A stretch of DNA of 16,940 nucleotides from PNAI01 sp964575715 (GCA_964575715.1 CAZNSG010000293.1:1-16940), one strand, 5' to 3'; positions 6,334 through 13,411 are shown, counted from the stretch's first letter. A program made the numbers and translations. The notes: generated from the letters alone by a model not told the origin.

Positions 6334-6846
6334 ATGAATACCGTTGTGCTTGTTCGGGGCACCTTTGTTGTCCTGGCGGCCCTTTTTTGCCTGGTTTTCG
6401 CAAGCCCCGCCCGCGCTCAGCCACAGCCATCGGCGAGCCACCTCGCGGTGGCGAAGGACCTGGTCGAAGTGATTGGGGCCTCGCGCCAGTTTGATTCGAT
6501 CGTCACCGAAGTGGTCGTACGAGTGGCGAGCAATTTCCTGCAGTCCAATCCCGCGTTGTCCAAGGATCTCAATGAAATTGCGGAACTGCTGGTCACTGAA
6601 TTTCTGCCGCGCCGGGTCGAAACGCAAAATGACATCATACGGCTCTATGCATCACGTCTGACGGAGCAGGAAATCAAGGACGTGCTCACGTTCTACCGGT
6701 CGGCGCTCGGCAAGAAGATGCTCAACGAGAGTCAGCACATCCTCAACGAATCTATGACCCGGGCGGATGCCTGGGCGGGCAAGTTTCGCGAGGAGGTGGC
6801 CGTTAGAGTCCGAGCGGAACTCAAGAAGCGAGGGCACAATCTCTGA
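6334..6846 (+). CDS. Exported DUF2059-family protein
   Basis: From ATG 6334 the product has 170 residues. It starts with a signal peptide, MNTVVLVRGTFVVLAALFCL, ending ARA-Q near residue 28. The mature domain is all-helical. Its hallmark stretch is LYASRLTEQEIKDVLTFYRS, followed by GKKMLNES, which is the conserved core of DUF2059 (the name is a family label, the function is unknown). It is therefore likely a periplasmic protein. It sits between rpiA and gor on the same strand, 31 bases after rpiA and 54 bases before gor. From memory this neighbourhood is conserved in Bradyrhizobium and relatives, but that suggests shared transcription rather than a proven functional link. AAGGA at the right distance supports the start. 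No oddities were seen. Confidence 0.88.
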   Translation: MNTVVLVRGTFVVLAALFCLVFASPARAQPQPSASHLAVAKDLVEVIGASRQFDSIVTEVVVRVASNFLQSNPALSKDLNEIAELLVTEFLPRRVETQNDIIRLYASRLTEQEIKDVLTFYRSALGKKMLNESQHILNESMTRADAWAGKFREEVAVRVRAELKKRGHNL

Positions 6847-6900
6847 GGTATCGCGCTCGCTTCGTGCCGGTCCGCAGGATGGCGATATCGGGAAATGACA

Positions 6901-8283
6901 ATGCCCGAGCAGGTTGATCTTTTTGTCATCGGCGCCGGCTCCGGCGGCGTGCGCGCGGCGCGGATCGCCGCCAGTCACGGCGCGCGTGTGATGATCGCCG
7001 AAGAATACCGGGTGGGCGGCACCTGCGTCATCCGCGGCTGCGTGCCCAAGAAGCTGCTCGTCTATGCCTCGCGCTTTGCCGAGGAATTTACGGATGCCGC
7101 CGGCTTCGGCTGGAGCATGCCGGCTCCCTCGTTCGATTGGCCGACGCTGATCGCCAACAAGGACAAGGAAATCGCGCGCCTCGAAGCCGCCTATGTGTCG
7201 ACGCTTGAACGCGCACGGGTCAAGATCGTCAAGAGCCGCGCCGTGCTTGAAGACGCCCATACCGTCCGGCTCCTCGCCACCGGCGAGTCCGTACGCGCCA
7301 AGCATGTTCTGTTCGCGACCGGCGCCGCCCCGCATCATGGTGCGCAGATCGCCGGACTCGATCATGTCATCTCCTCGAACGAGGCTTTCCACCTGCCCAG
7401 CCTGCCCAAACGCATTCTGATTCAGGGCGGCGGTTATATCGCGGTTGAATTCGCCGGAATTTTTAACGGGCTCGGATCCGATGTAACTCTTGTCTATCGC
7501 GGCGAAGAAATTCTGCGCGGCTTTGACGACGAACTGCGGGCGCATCTTCATCGCGAAATGGAGCGCCGCGGGATCAAAATCGTGACCAGGCAAATCGTCG
7601 AATCCGTGGAGAAGGTCGAGCATGGCTTGTGCGTCAGTCTCTCCAATCACGAGTCATTCACGGTCGACACGGTGATGTTTGCGCTCGGCCGGCGCCCCAA
7701 CGTCGCCGGGATCGGGCTTGAAGCCGCCGGCGTCAAGCTTGCGAACAACGGCGCTATCGCCGTCGATGCATTCTCGCAATCGTCCGTGCCGCATATTTCC
7801 GCCATCGGCGACGTCACCGACCGCGTCAATCTCACGCCGGTTGCGATCCGCGAGGGCCACGCTTTCGCCGATACATTATTTGGCGGCAAGCCCACGCCGG
7901 TCGATCACAGCCTTGTTCCGACCGCGGTGTTCTCCGCGCCGGAGGTCGGCACCGTCGGGCTGACCGAAGCGCAAGCCGTTGAGCGCCTGCCTAAGGTCGA
8001 TATCTACAAGACGACATTCCGGCCGCTCAAGGCGACGCTCTCCGGCCGCGACACGCGCGTATTCATCAAGCTTGTGGTCGATGCCGCAAGTGATCGCGTG
8101 CTCGGCTGCCACATCGTCGGCGAGGGCGCCGCGGAAATGATCCAAGTGCTCGGCATTGCGGTCAGAATGAAGGCGACCAAGGCCGACTTTGACGCCACCA
8201 TGGCCGTGCATCCGACCGCGGCGGAGGAGCTCGTGACCCTGCGCGAAAAGACCGCGACCCGCGTCCGTGAAGCGGCGGAATAG
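6901..8283 (+). CDS. gor: Glutathione-disulfide reductase
   Basis: The product reduces glutathione disulfide with NADPH and FAD in the cytoplasm, keeping glutathione reduced. From ATG 6901 it has 460 residues, normal for the family. The FAD-binding GAGSGG is at 11-16. The redox disulfide GGTCVIRGCVPKK gives C42 and C47, spaced as in glutathione reductases. The nucleotide-binding GGGYIAVEFAG at 176-186 is followed by Arg in VYRGEEILRGF (R200, R206), the pair that selects NADPH over NADH. The second FAD motif is AIGDVTD (about 302-308). The catalytic HPTAAEELVTL contains H437 and its partner glutamate E442. ATG 6895 (MTM) is two codons upstream, but the purine-rich GGGA at 6890-6893 is better spaced for 6901. 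It follows the DUF2059 gene by 54 bases. Trypanothione or mycothione reductases are unlikely given the alphaproteobacterial context. Confidence 0.95.
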   Translation: MPEQVDLFVIGAGSGGVRAARIAASHGARVMIAEEYRVGGTCVIRGCVPKKLLVYASRFAEEFTDAAGFGWSMPAPSFDWPTLIANKDKEIARLEAAYVSTLERARVKIVKSRAVLEDAHTVRLLATGESVRAKHVLFATGAAPHHGAQIAGLDHVISSNEAFHLPSLPKRILIQGGGYIAVEFAGIFNGLGSDVTLVYRGEEILRGFDDELRAHLHREMERRGIKIVTRQIVESVEKVEHGLCVSLSNHESFTVDTVMFALGRRPNVAGIGLEAAGVKLANNGAIAVDAFSQSSVPHISAIGDVTDRVNLTPVAIREGHAFADTLFGGKPTPVDHSLVPTAVFSAPEVGTVGLTEAQAVERLPKVDIYKTTFRPLKATLSGRDTRVFIKLVVDAASDRVLGCHIVGEGAAEMIQVLGIAVRMKATKADFDATMAVHPTAAEELVTLREKTATRVREAAE

Positions 8284-8402
8284 GCTTGATTTTTAAACGA
8301 TTTTTTCAAACCGTGCGATACGCGGCACTGGCCAGGCTTGCCAGCCCTCGTGTATAACGCCGAGTTCTTGGATAACGTGTTGAGTTGAAGGAGCTTTATC
8401 TC
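8284..8402 (+). promoter_or_regulatory. gor to DAHP synthase intergenic region, possible promoter or leader
   Basis: These 119 bases are relatively AT-rich at the start (ttttt runs at 8290-8306, which could help end gor transcription). They contain a small stem CTGGC (8328-8332) / GCCAG (8340-8344) and a -10-like TATAAC at 8353-8358. I found no matching -35 element and no leader peptide rich in aromatic amino acids, so regulation by attenuation is not supported. Confidence 0.25.
8388..8393 (+). promoter_or_regulatory. Ribosome binding site deciding the DAHP synthase start
   Basis: AAGGAG stands 9 bases before GTG 8403. A start at TTG 8385 would place this strong site inside the coding region, so GTG 8403 is preferred. 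Confidence 0.75.
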
Positions 8403-9803
8403 GTGGCTGAGCGTTGGACGCACGACAACTGGCGAAAAAAACCGATTGTCCAGGTGCCGGATTATCCGGACAAGCGCGCGCTGGAAGCAGTCGAGCACAA
8501 GCTCGCCAGCTACCCGCCGCTGGTGTTCGCCGGCGAGGCGCGCAACCTCAAGCGCTTGCTCGGCCGCGTCGCAGCGGGCGAGGGGTTTCTGCTGCAGGGC
8601 GGCGATTGTGCCGAAAGCTTCACCGATCCGAGCGCCAACAACATCAGCGCCAACAATATCCGCGACTACTTGCGTGTTTTTCTGCAAATGGCGGTCGTGC
8701 TGACCTATGCCGCCGCCATGCCGGTGGTGAAAGTCGGCCGCATCGCCGGCCAGTTCGCCAAGCCGCGTTCCTCGCCCACCGAGAAGAGGAACGGCCAGGA
8801 ACTGCCGAGCTACCGCGGCGACATCATCAACGGCCCCGAATTCACCGCTGCCGCCCGCACGCCCGATCCGGCGCGCCTGATCGAGGCCTATCGCCATTCG
8901 GCCGCGACACTCAATCTGCTGCGCGCGCTGACCCACGGCGGTTACGCCAGCCTCGGCCGCGTGCATCAGTGGATGCTCGATATCGATCCGCGTTCCTCGC
9001 AACGCTATCTCGAACTGGCCGATCGCATTTCGGAGACGCTCGCGTTCATGCAGGCCTGCGGGCTCGATCTGGAAAGCCATCCCGAGCTCAAAGCCACCGA
9101 CTTCTACACCAGCCACGAGGCGCTGCTCCTGGGCTACGAGCAGGCGATGACGCGCGAGGATTCGACCCGCCCCGGCACCTGGTGCTGCACCTCCGCCCAC
9201 ATGCTCTGGGTCGGCGACCGCACCCGCCAGCCCGATCACGCCCATATCGATTTCTGCCGCGGCATCATGAATCCATTGGGTCTCAAATGCGGCCCTTCGA
9301 CCAAAGTCGACGAATTGTTGCGTTTGATCGAAATCCTCAACCCCGAAAACGAGCCTGGCCGGCTCACGCTCATCAGCCGGCTAGGTGCGGACAAAGTGGG
9401 CGAGCAGCTTCCGGCAATGGTGCGCGCGGTCAAGCGCGAGGGACGCATTGTGGTGTGGTCATGCGATCCCATGCACGGCAACACCATCACCGCCAAGAGC
9501 GGCTACAAGACCCGCCCCTTCGATCTCATTCTAAAGGAGGTAAAATCCTTCTTTGCGGTGCATGCGGCCGAAGGCACTCACGCCGGCGGTGTGCATCTGG
9601 AAATGACGGGGCAATATGTGACCGAATGCACCGGCGGCGCGCGCGCCATTTCCGACGAGGATCTCAACGACCGTTATCACACCGTCTGCGACCCGCGGCT
9701 CAATGCCGAGCAGTCGATCGAAATGGCGTTCCTGCTGGCCGAACTGCTCAAAGCTGAGCGTTCCGCTGGCGCCAAGCCGTTGCCGGCGGCGGCGGGGTTG
9801 TAA
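8403..9803 (+). CDS. aroG: Class II 3-deoxy-7-phosphoheptulonate (DAHP) synthase
   Basis: This enzyme joins phosphoenolpyruvate and erythrose-4-phosphate in the first step of the shikimate pathway. The 466-residue product from GTG 8403 carries the class II (plant and mycobacterial type) signatures. LLQGGDCAESF is near residue 66. RIAGQFAKPRSSPTE is at about 113-127, with substrate-binding Arg and Lys. SYRGDIING, SHEALLLGYE and WVGDRTRQ follow, then CRGIMNPLGLKCGPS, VWSCDPMHGNT and finally EGTHAGGVHLEMTGQYVTEC. The Cys of GGDC, the His of THAGG and the Glu of HLEMTG are expected metal ligands. Length matches bacterial class II enzymes. The symbol aroG follows mycobacterial usage; other names are used in other species. 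It probably has its own promoter, being 119 bases after gor. Feedback control by aromatic amino acids is common in the class but cannot be read from this sequence. Confidence 0.95.
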   Translation: MAERWTHDNWRKKPIVQVPDYPDKRALEAVEHKLASYPPLVFAGEARNLKRLLGRVAAGEGFLLQGGDCAESFTDPSANNISANNIRDYLRVFLQMAVVLTYAAAMPVVKVGRIAGQFAKPRSSPTEKRNGQELPSYRGDIINGPEFTAAARTPDPARLIEAYRHSAATLNLLRALTHGGYASLGRVHQWMLDIDPRSSQRYLELADRISETLAFMQACGLDLESHPELKATDFYTSHEALLLGYEQAMTREDSTRPGTWCCTSAHMLWVGDRTRQPDHAHIDFCRGIMNPLGLKCGPSTKVDELLRLIEILNPENEPGRLTLISRLGADKVGEQLPAMVRAVKREGRIVVWSCDPMHGNTITAKSGYKTRPFDLILKEVKSFFAVHAAEGTHAGGVHLEMTGQYVTECTGGARAISDEDLNDRYHTVCDPRLNAEQSIEMAFLLAELLKAERSAGAKPLPAAAGL

Positions 9804-9825
9804 CAGACACGGTAGGTCATGGAAG

Positions 9826-10035
9826 TTACCGCTTGGCGGCGCGGTAGATGCCGAGCAACCGATCCTTGAAAGTCTTGGGGTCGAATTCGACAGCTTCGCC
9901 AGCGGCGGCGCGCCGCTCCGCCTCCTTCAACGAGGCGAGCAACTCCGCGCGTTCGGTCTCAGACAGCACCGGAATTTCTTCCATCGTGGTGACGGGCACC
10001 ATCGTGGTCTGCTCGCTCTTGTCGAATTTGGTCAT
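9826..10035 (-). CDS. Small antitoxin-like protein without visible toxin partner
   Basis: From ATG 10035 the product has 69 residues: an N-terminal charged and threonine-rich segment, then a helical region LSETERAELLASLKEAERRA, then AGEAVEFDPKTFKDRLLGIY and a basic end. GAGGA (plus 10049-10045) lies 9 bases before ATG 10035; the ATG three codons further up (10044) would touch this site, so 10035 is chosen. The layout, with a helix rich in Glu and Ala followed by a short loop and a basic helix, recalls small antitoxins of type II systems, but I cannot assign a named family. The next thing downstream is the 3' end of the convergent DAHP synthase gene, 22 bases away, so there is no toxin gene. 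It may be an orphan or a small regulator. It borders the dgkA remnant. Confidence 0.68.
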   Translation of the reverse strand: MTKFDKSEQTTMVPVTTMEEIPVLSETERAELLASLKEAERRAAAGEAVEFDPKTFKDRLLGIYRAAKR

Positions 10036-10044
10036 GGTCGTCAT

Positions 10045-10049
10045 TCCTC
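10045..10049 (-). promoter_or_regulatory. Ribosome binding site deciding the small-gene start
   Basis: Minus-strand GAGGA is 9 bases before ATG 10035 and only one base or less from the alternative ATG 10044, which fixes the shorter start. Confidence 0.6.
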
Positions 10050-10072
10050 AATATAGCACGACGGCCGACAAT

Positions 10073-10170
10073 CATCCAACCATTGGCCACATCAAGGACA
10101 TGGGATCGGCAGCGGTTGGGATTTCGCTGCTGCTGGCCGGAATGGCCTGGCTCGCCGCTCTCGCCGAGCG
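10073..10170 (+). pseudogene. 3' remnant of a diacylglycerol kinase gene (dgkA-like)
   Basis: The frame reads HPTIGHIKDMGSAAVGISL, then LLAGMAWLAALAE. It aligns without gaps to the C-terminal part of the intact dgkA in this window (14982-15079, HPAIGRIKDMGSAAVGLSV...). Counting by eye gives about 17 mismatches in 98 bases, with 20 consecutive identical bases around KDMG. The upstream two thirds of the gene, including the catalytic glutamates, are missing. A weak trace of the preceding LNTA segment may start near 10049. After residue LAE the frame runs into unrelated sequence and lacks the dgkA stop. It therefore cannot encode a kinase. It lies in the same orientation as intact dgkA, 4.8 kb away. 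Confidence 0.85.
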
Positions 10171-10172
10171 AT

Positions 10173-10196
10173 GTCGGCTATCGGGGGCAGACCGGA
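10173..10196. repeat. Copy 1 of a short dispersed motif
   Basis: gtcggctatcgggggcagac plus cgga matches 13270-13292 (same orientation) with one missing base and one substitution. The core ctatcgggggc is identical. I recall similar short sequences scattered between genes in Bradyrhizobium-type genomes, but cannot confirm this here. Nothing else is visible from 10197 to 10316. Confidence 0.6.
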
Positions 10197-10316
10197 CAAC
10201 ATATGCTCGGTCTGAGCCTTACCGGTTTTGACTCGCAGTGTCGATTTGCTACGAGACTTCGGTGCAACGCAGCATGTGCAGCGTGCAGCTATCCCGACTT
10301 ATAAATGCTCGATCAG

Positions 10317-10454
10317 TTACTCGATCACCTCGTCGGCGCGCAGCAGGAACGATTGGGGGATCGTAAGATCGAGCGCCTTTGCGGTCTAGAGGTTGATGAT
10401 CAGCTGAAACTTCGTCGGCAGCTGGATCGGATATCCCCGCGGCCACCAACCCGT
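10317..10454 (-). pseudogene. 3' remnant of an ABC-type substrate-binding protein gene (COG2984/TrpX-like)
   Basis: On the minus strand the frame reads PIQLPTKFQLIINL, stop, TAKALDLTIPQSFLL, RADEVIE, stop. This is the typical C-terminus of the COG2984 family of ABC substrate-binding proteins, where the usual wording is close to QPTKFELVINLKTAKALGL. The internal TAG (plus 10388-10386) replaces the lysine of NLKTAK; the natural stop is TAA at plus 10319-10317. Upstream of about 10454 the similarity ends, so some 45 codons of an expected 300 or more survive. It is a dead fragment, antisense in orientation to the PQQ dehydrogenase gene that begins just beyond it. It has no transporter partners here. 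Confidence 0.8.
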
Positions 10455-10486
10455 TAAGATGCAGATCATCAACGTCAGGATTGTTC

Positions 10487-12877
10487 GTGCACAGATTGAC
10501 GGATCGGCTAACGACCTTCGGAGGGTGGCTAACCCTCATCATGGCCCTCACTATTCTGCTGTTTGCAGTGCCCCTACTGGCTCTGGGGTTGCAACTCATC
10601 ACACTGGGCGGCTCATGGTACTACGCGATAGCGGGCGCGGTGCTTACCGTTGCGGGCGCGCAGATTCTGCGCGAACGGCGAAGCGGCTATTGGCTGTACG
10701 TATACGCGCTTGGAGGCACGATACTGTGGTCATTCTGGGAGGTCGCGGCGGATCCATGGGGTCTGCTCCCGCGCCTTTTGACCTTCGCAGTCATCCAATC
10801 CATGTGCTGGATGCTTTGGCCATGGATCGGTCGTCGTCTGATGCCGATCACACCGCGAACGAACTGGCGGAACGATATCGGCGGGGCGGCGGCCGGAGTC
10901 GCCGCCGCATTGCTCTTCTCATTCCTGTTCCTCCGCGGTCCGTCACAGACGGGTGAAATTGCCAACGTCATATCGGCTGGAACGTCACGCAGCAGCCCGC
11001 CTACGACAGTGCGGACATCGGACACGGCCGATGGGGATTGGCCGAACTACGGACGGACGCCCGGCGGCGAGCGCTTCTCGCCCTTGTCCGACATCACGCC
11101 CCAAAATGTAAAAAGCCTCAAGCGCGCCTGGGTGTATCACACGGGCGCCCTACCGCGGCCGAGCGTTTCGCCGTCACGCAAGTTCATGTTCGAGGGAACG
11201 CCCTTGATCGTTCGCGGCAAGCTTGTCGTCTGCACGCCGAATGCCGAGGTGGTTGCGCTCGACCCCGTGACAGGCAAGGAAAGCTGGCGCTTCGATCCCG
11301 CAGCCGACATCAGCCACGCGGTGTTCCTTGCCTGCCGCGGAGTTTCCTATGCCGAAACACGCGAGGCGGCTGGCCCGTGCGTCCACCGCATTCTCTTCGC
11401 GACCGTCACGGCGCGCATGTACGCGCTTGATGTCGAGACCGGCGAACGGTGCGCCGATTTCGGCACTAACGGCGAAATCGATCTCACCGCCGGCATGGGG
11501 TTGGTGAAGCCCGGCTTCTACTATGTGACGTCACCGCCCGCGATCGTACGCGGCAAGGCGGTGGTCGGCGGCTGGGTTTGGGACAACGTCGAGCGCGACG
11601 AGCCGTCCGGCGTTGTCCGCGCGTTTGACACCACGACCGGCGAGCTTTCGTGGGCCTTCGACGTGGGCCGTCTCGACCACACGAGCTTTCCGCCGCCGGG
11701 CGAGCATTACACGCGTGGCACACCCAATGTCTGGGCACCGATCAGCGCCGATGTCCAACTGGGCCTGGTCTATCTTCCCACCGGCAATGAGACTCCCGAT
11801 TTCTTCGGGGGCGGCCGTCACGAAGCCTCGGAGAAGTTTGCGTCGTCCATCGTCGCAGTGGACGCCGAGACGGGTCGCCTGCGCTGGCATTTCCAGACGG
11901 TGCATCACGACATCTGGGACATGGACGTTCCAACGCAGCCCGTACTCATCGATATTGCCGAGACACCTGGCGCCAATCCGACGCCGGCGGTCGTGGTCGC
12001 AACGAAGCGTGGCGATATTTTCCTGTTCGACCGACGTGACGGCCGGCCTTTGGCGCCCATCGAAGAGCGCGCTGTGCCACAGGGCGCCGTCGCGGGAGAC
12101 TTCACCTCCCCCACCCAACCGTATATGGAGCTCCCCAGTCTGGCGCCGCCGAGGCTCACCGAAGCGAAAATGTGGGGCGTAACCCCGCTCGACCAGCTTG
12201 AGTGCCGCATTCGTTTCAGAAGCCACCGCTACGATGGCATGTTCACACCGCCGTCTGTTGAAGGATCGATACTCTATCCGAGTTCGCTCGGTGTTTTCGA
12301 ATGGGGCAGCGTATCGGTCGATCCCACGCGCAGCGTCATCTTCGCCAACACGAGTTGGATGCCGATGATCAACACACTGATCCCACGCTCCAAGGCCCCC
12401 GATGTCCAGCCCAGCGCTATCGGCGGTCCAGCGCGCGGAACGCCCTACGCATCAACTTCAATCGTCTTTCGTTCTTCCCTCGGCATCCCTTGTCATCAAC
12501 CGCCCTGGGGGCATATGACCGCAATCGATCTGGCGTCACTCAATATCGTCTGGAGAAATCCGCTCGGAGACGTGCGCGCCAACGGCCCCTTCGGCATACC
12601 GCTTCGTCTCAAGTTCGGTCTGCCGAACTTGGGCGGCAGCGTGGTGACGGCGGGTGGCGTCGTGTTCGTAGCTGCGTCGATGGACCGGACCTTTCGAGCT
12701 CTGGATGCCGCGACGGGAAAAGAGCTCTGGTATGACATCCTGCCCGCCAGCGGGCATGCCACGCCGGCGGTGTATCGCGGGGCTGACGGCAAGCAGTACG
12801 TCGTTCTGGCAGCCGGGGGGCACAGCGCACTTGCGTCCAGGGTCGGTGATTCCCTGATCGCCTACACGCTTCCCTGA
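10487..12877 (+). CDS. Membrane-bound PQQ-dependent dehydrogenase (glucose/quinate/shikimate family)
   Basis: The 796-residue product matches E. coli glucose dehydrogenase (Gcd) in length and layout: about five membrane helices in residues 10-150, then a periplasmic PQQ propeller. Such enzymes oxidise a sugar or cyclic polyol outside the cell membrane and pass electrons to ubiquinone. Visible motifs are NYGRTPGGERFSPL, LACRGVSYAET, YVTSPPAIV and SGVVRAFDTTTGELSWAFD. FQTVHHDIWDMDVPTQP carries the catalytic-type Asp, TKRGDIFLFDRR carries the PQQ-side lysine, and RYDGMFTPPS, GVFEWGSVSVDP and a final GKQYVVLAAGGHSA complete the series. GTG 10487 has AGGA six bases upstream; TTG 10481 and ATG 10541 are alternatives. 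Substrate is undecided between glucose and quinate/shikimate. No PQQ biosynthesis genes are in the window. It is flanked on both sides by minus-strand gene remnants, so it looks inserted or left over after rearrangement. Confidence 0.92.
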   Translation: MHRLTDRLTTFGGWLTLIMALTILLFAVPLLALGLQLITLGGSWYYAIAGAVLTVAGAQILRERRSGYWLYVYALGGTILWSFWEVAADPWGLLPRLLTFAVIQSMCWMLWPWIGRRLMPITPRTNWRNDIGGAAAGVAAALLFSFLFLRGPSQTGEIANVISAGTSRSSPPTTVRTSDTADGDWPNYGRTPGGERFSPLSDITPQNVKSLKRAWVYHTGALPRPSVSPSRKFMFEGTPLIVRGKLVVCTPNAEVVALDPVTGKESWRFDPAADISHAVFLACRGVSYAETREAAGPCVHRILFATVTARMYALDVETGERCADFGTNGEIDLTAGMGLVKPGFYYVTSPPAIVRGKAVVGGWVWDNVERDEPSGVVRAFDTTTGELSWAFDVGRLDHTSFPPPGEHYTRGTPNVWAPISADVQLGLVYLPTGNETPDFFGGGRHEASEKFASSIVAVDAETGRLRWHFQTVHHDIWDMDVPTQPVLIDIAETPGANPTPAVVVATKRGDIFLFDRRDGRPLAPIEERAVPQGAVAGDFTSPTQPYMELPSLAPPRLTEAKMWGVTPLDQLECRIRFRSHRYDGMFTPPSVEGSILYPSSLGVFEWGSVSVDPTRSVIFANTSWMPMINTLIPRSKAPDVQPSAIGGPARGTPYASTSIVFRSSLGIPCHQPPWGHMTAIDLASLNIVWRNPLGDVRANGPFGIPLRLKFGLPNLGGSVVTAGGVVFVAASMDRTFRALDAATGKELWYDILPASGHATPAVYRGADGKQYVVLAAGGHSALASRVGDSLIAYTLP

Positions 12878-12884
12878 TGCGGAG

Positions 12885-13145
12885 TCACTCCGCCTTGGCG
12901 CCGGAGAACTTGACCACTTTGGCCCACTTCTCGGTTTCCGAGGCGATGGACGCGCCGAAGTCGGCCGGCGAGCTGGGAGCGGGTCCACCGCCGAGTTCGG
13001 CGCGCCGACGCCGTAAAAGTCGGTCGCCGCGTAGCCCGGTACGAACTCGCCCACCGTCGGCACATCCGGCAGCGCGAACCAGCGCTTACCCACCGTCACG
13101 GCGAGCGCGCGCAGCTTGCCCGCTGCAATTTCGGAAACGGTATCA
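12885..13145 (-). pseudogene. 3' remnant of a Bug/TctC-type solute-binding protein gene, frameshifted
   Basis: On the minus strand the frame from about 13145 reads IAAGKLRALAVT, ALPDVPTVGEF, GYAATDFYGVGAP. This is the hallmark C-terminal half of Bug/TctC receptors of tripartite tricarboxylate transporters. Just after GVGAP (about 12993-12998) the frame shifts. Continuing in a second frame it reads LGGGPAPSSPADFG, then ASETEKWAKVVKFSGAKAE and stop TGA (plus 12887-12885), the normal family C-terminus. Compared with the family, some 27 codons between the two parts are missing, so a deletion caused the shift. The N-terminal half is absent. It is convergent with the PQQ dehydrogenase gene, 7 bases after its stop, and has no transporter membrane subunits here. 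Confidence 0.85.
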
Positions 13146-13269
13146 CGCCCCGATAGGCAGGTCTGCGCCCTACTTCACGGTGGTCCGACGGAGAAAAGCT
13201 CGCTATTTCTTTGCAGTGCGAAATGACGCGATGGGCACAAACGCGAAATGCCGCCACGTCCGCTATCCT

Positions 13270-13292
13270 GTCGCTATCGGGGGCTGACCGGA
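13270..13292. repeat. Copy 2 of the short dispersed motif
   Basis: gtcgctatcgggggctgacc plus gga matches the motif at 10173-10196 in the same orientation. Together the two copies bracket the ABC remnant, the PQQ dehydrogenase gene and the Bug remnant. Confidence 0.6.
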
Positions 13293-13381
13293 TATTGAGC
13301 AAGCCGCGCCGACAAGGTGCGCCGCGCCCGCGACCAGGTGGCGGCGGGGCTATAAGCGACGTTTCTCGGGAAGATTTCCAT

Positions 13382-13411
13382 TGTGTCCAGTGTTAGTGTG
13401 TCCAGTGTTAG
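13382..13411. repeat. Exact 15-bp tandem duplication
   Basis: tgtgtccagtgttag occurs twice without a gap (13382-13396 and 13397-13411). It lies about 75 bases upstream of the beta-propeller gene start, where it could overlap that gene's promoter. Confidence 0.92.

Noticed and set aside
6652..7650. 332-codon minus-strand frame across the DUF2059 gene and gor
   Set aside because: It is antisense to two recognised genes and has no coherent domain.
8004..9245. 413-codon minus-strand frame opposite gor and the DAHP synthase gene
   Set aside because: It spans two clear plus-strand genes and their intergenic gap, and shows no family motif.
8414..9757. 447-codon plus-strand frame within the DAHP synthase gene
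   Set aside because: It is a +2 shadow with an Arg/Ala/Pro-dominated composition; the overlapping frame has all class II DAHP synthase motifs.
9848..10231. 127-codon plus-strand frame covering the dgkA-like segment
   Set aside because: Its first half is antisense to the 69-residue gene and its last third is the dgkA fragment followed by unrelated sequence; treated as a pseudogene remnant, not as a gene.
12885..13145. A functional Bug-type receptor
   Set aside because: The N-terminal half is missing and a deletion shifts the frame, so it is recorded as a pseudogene.
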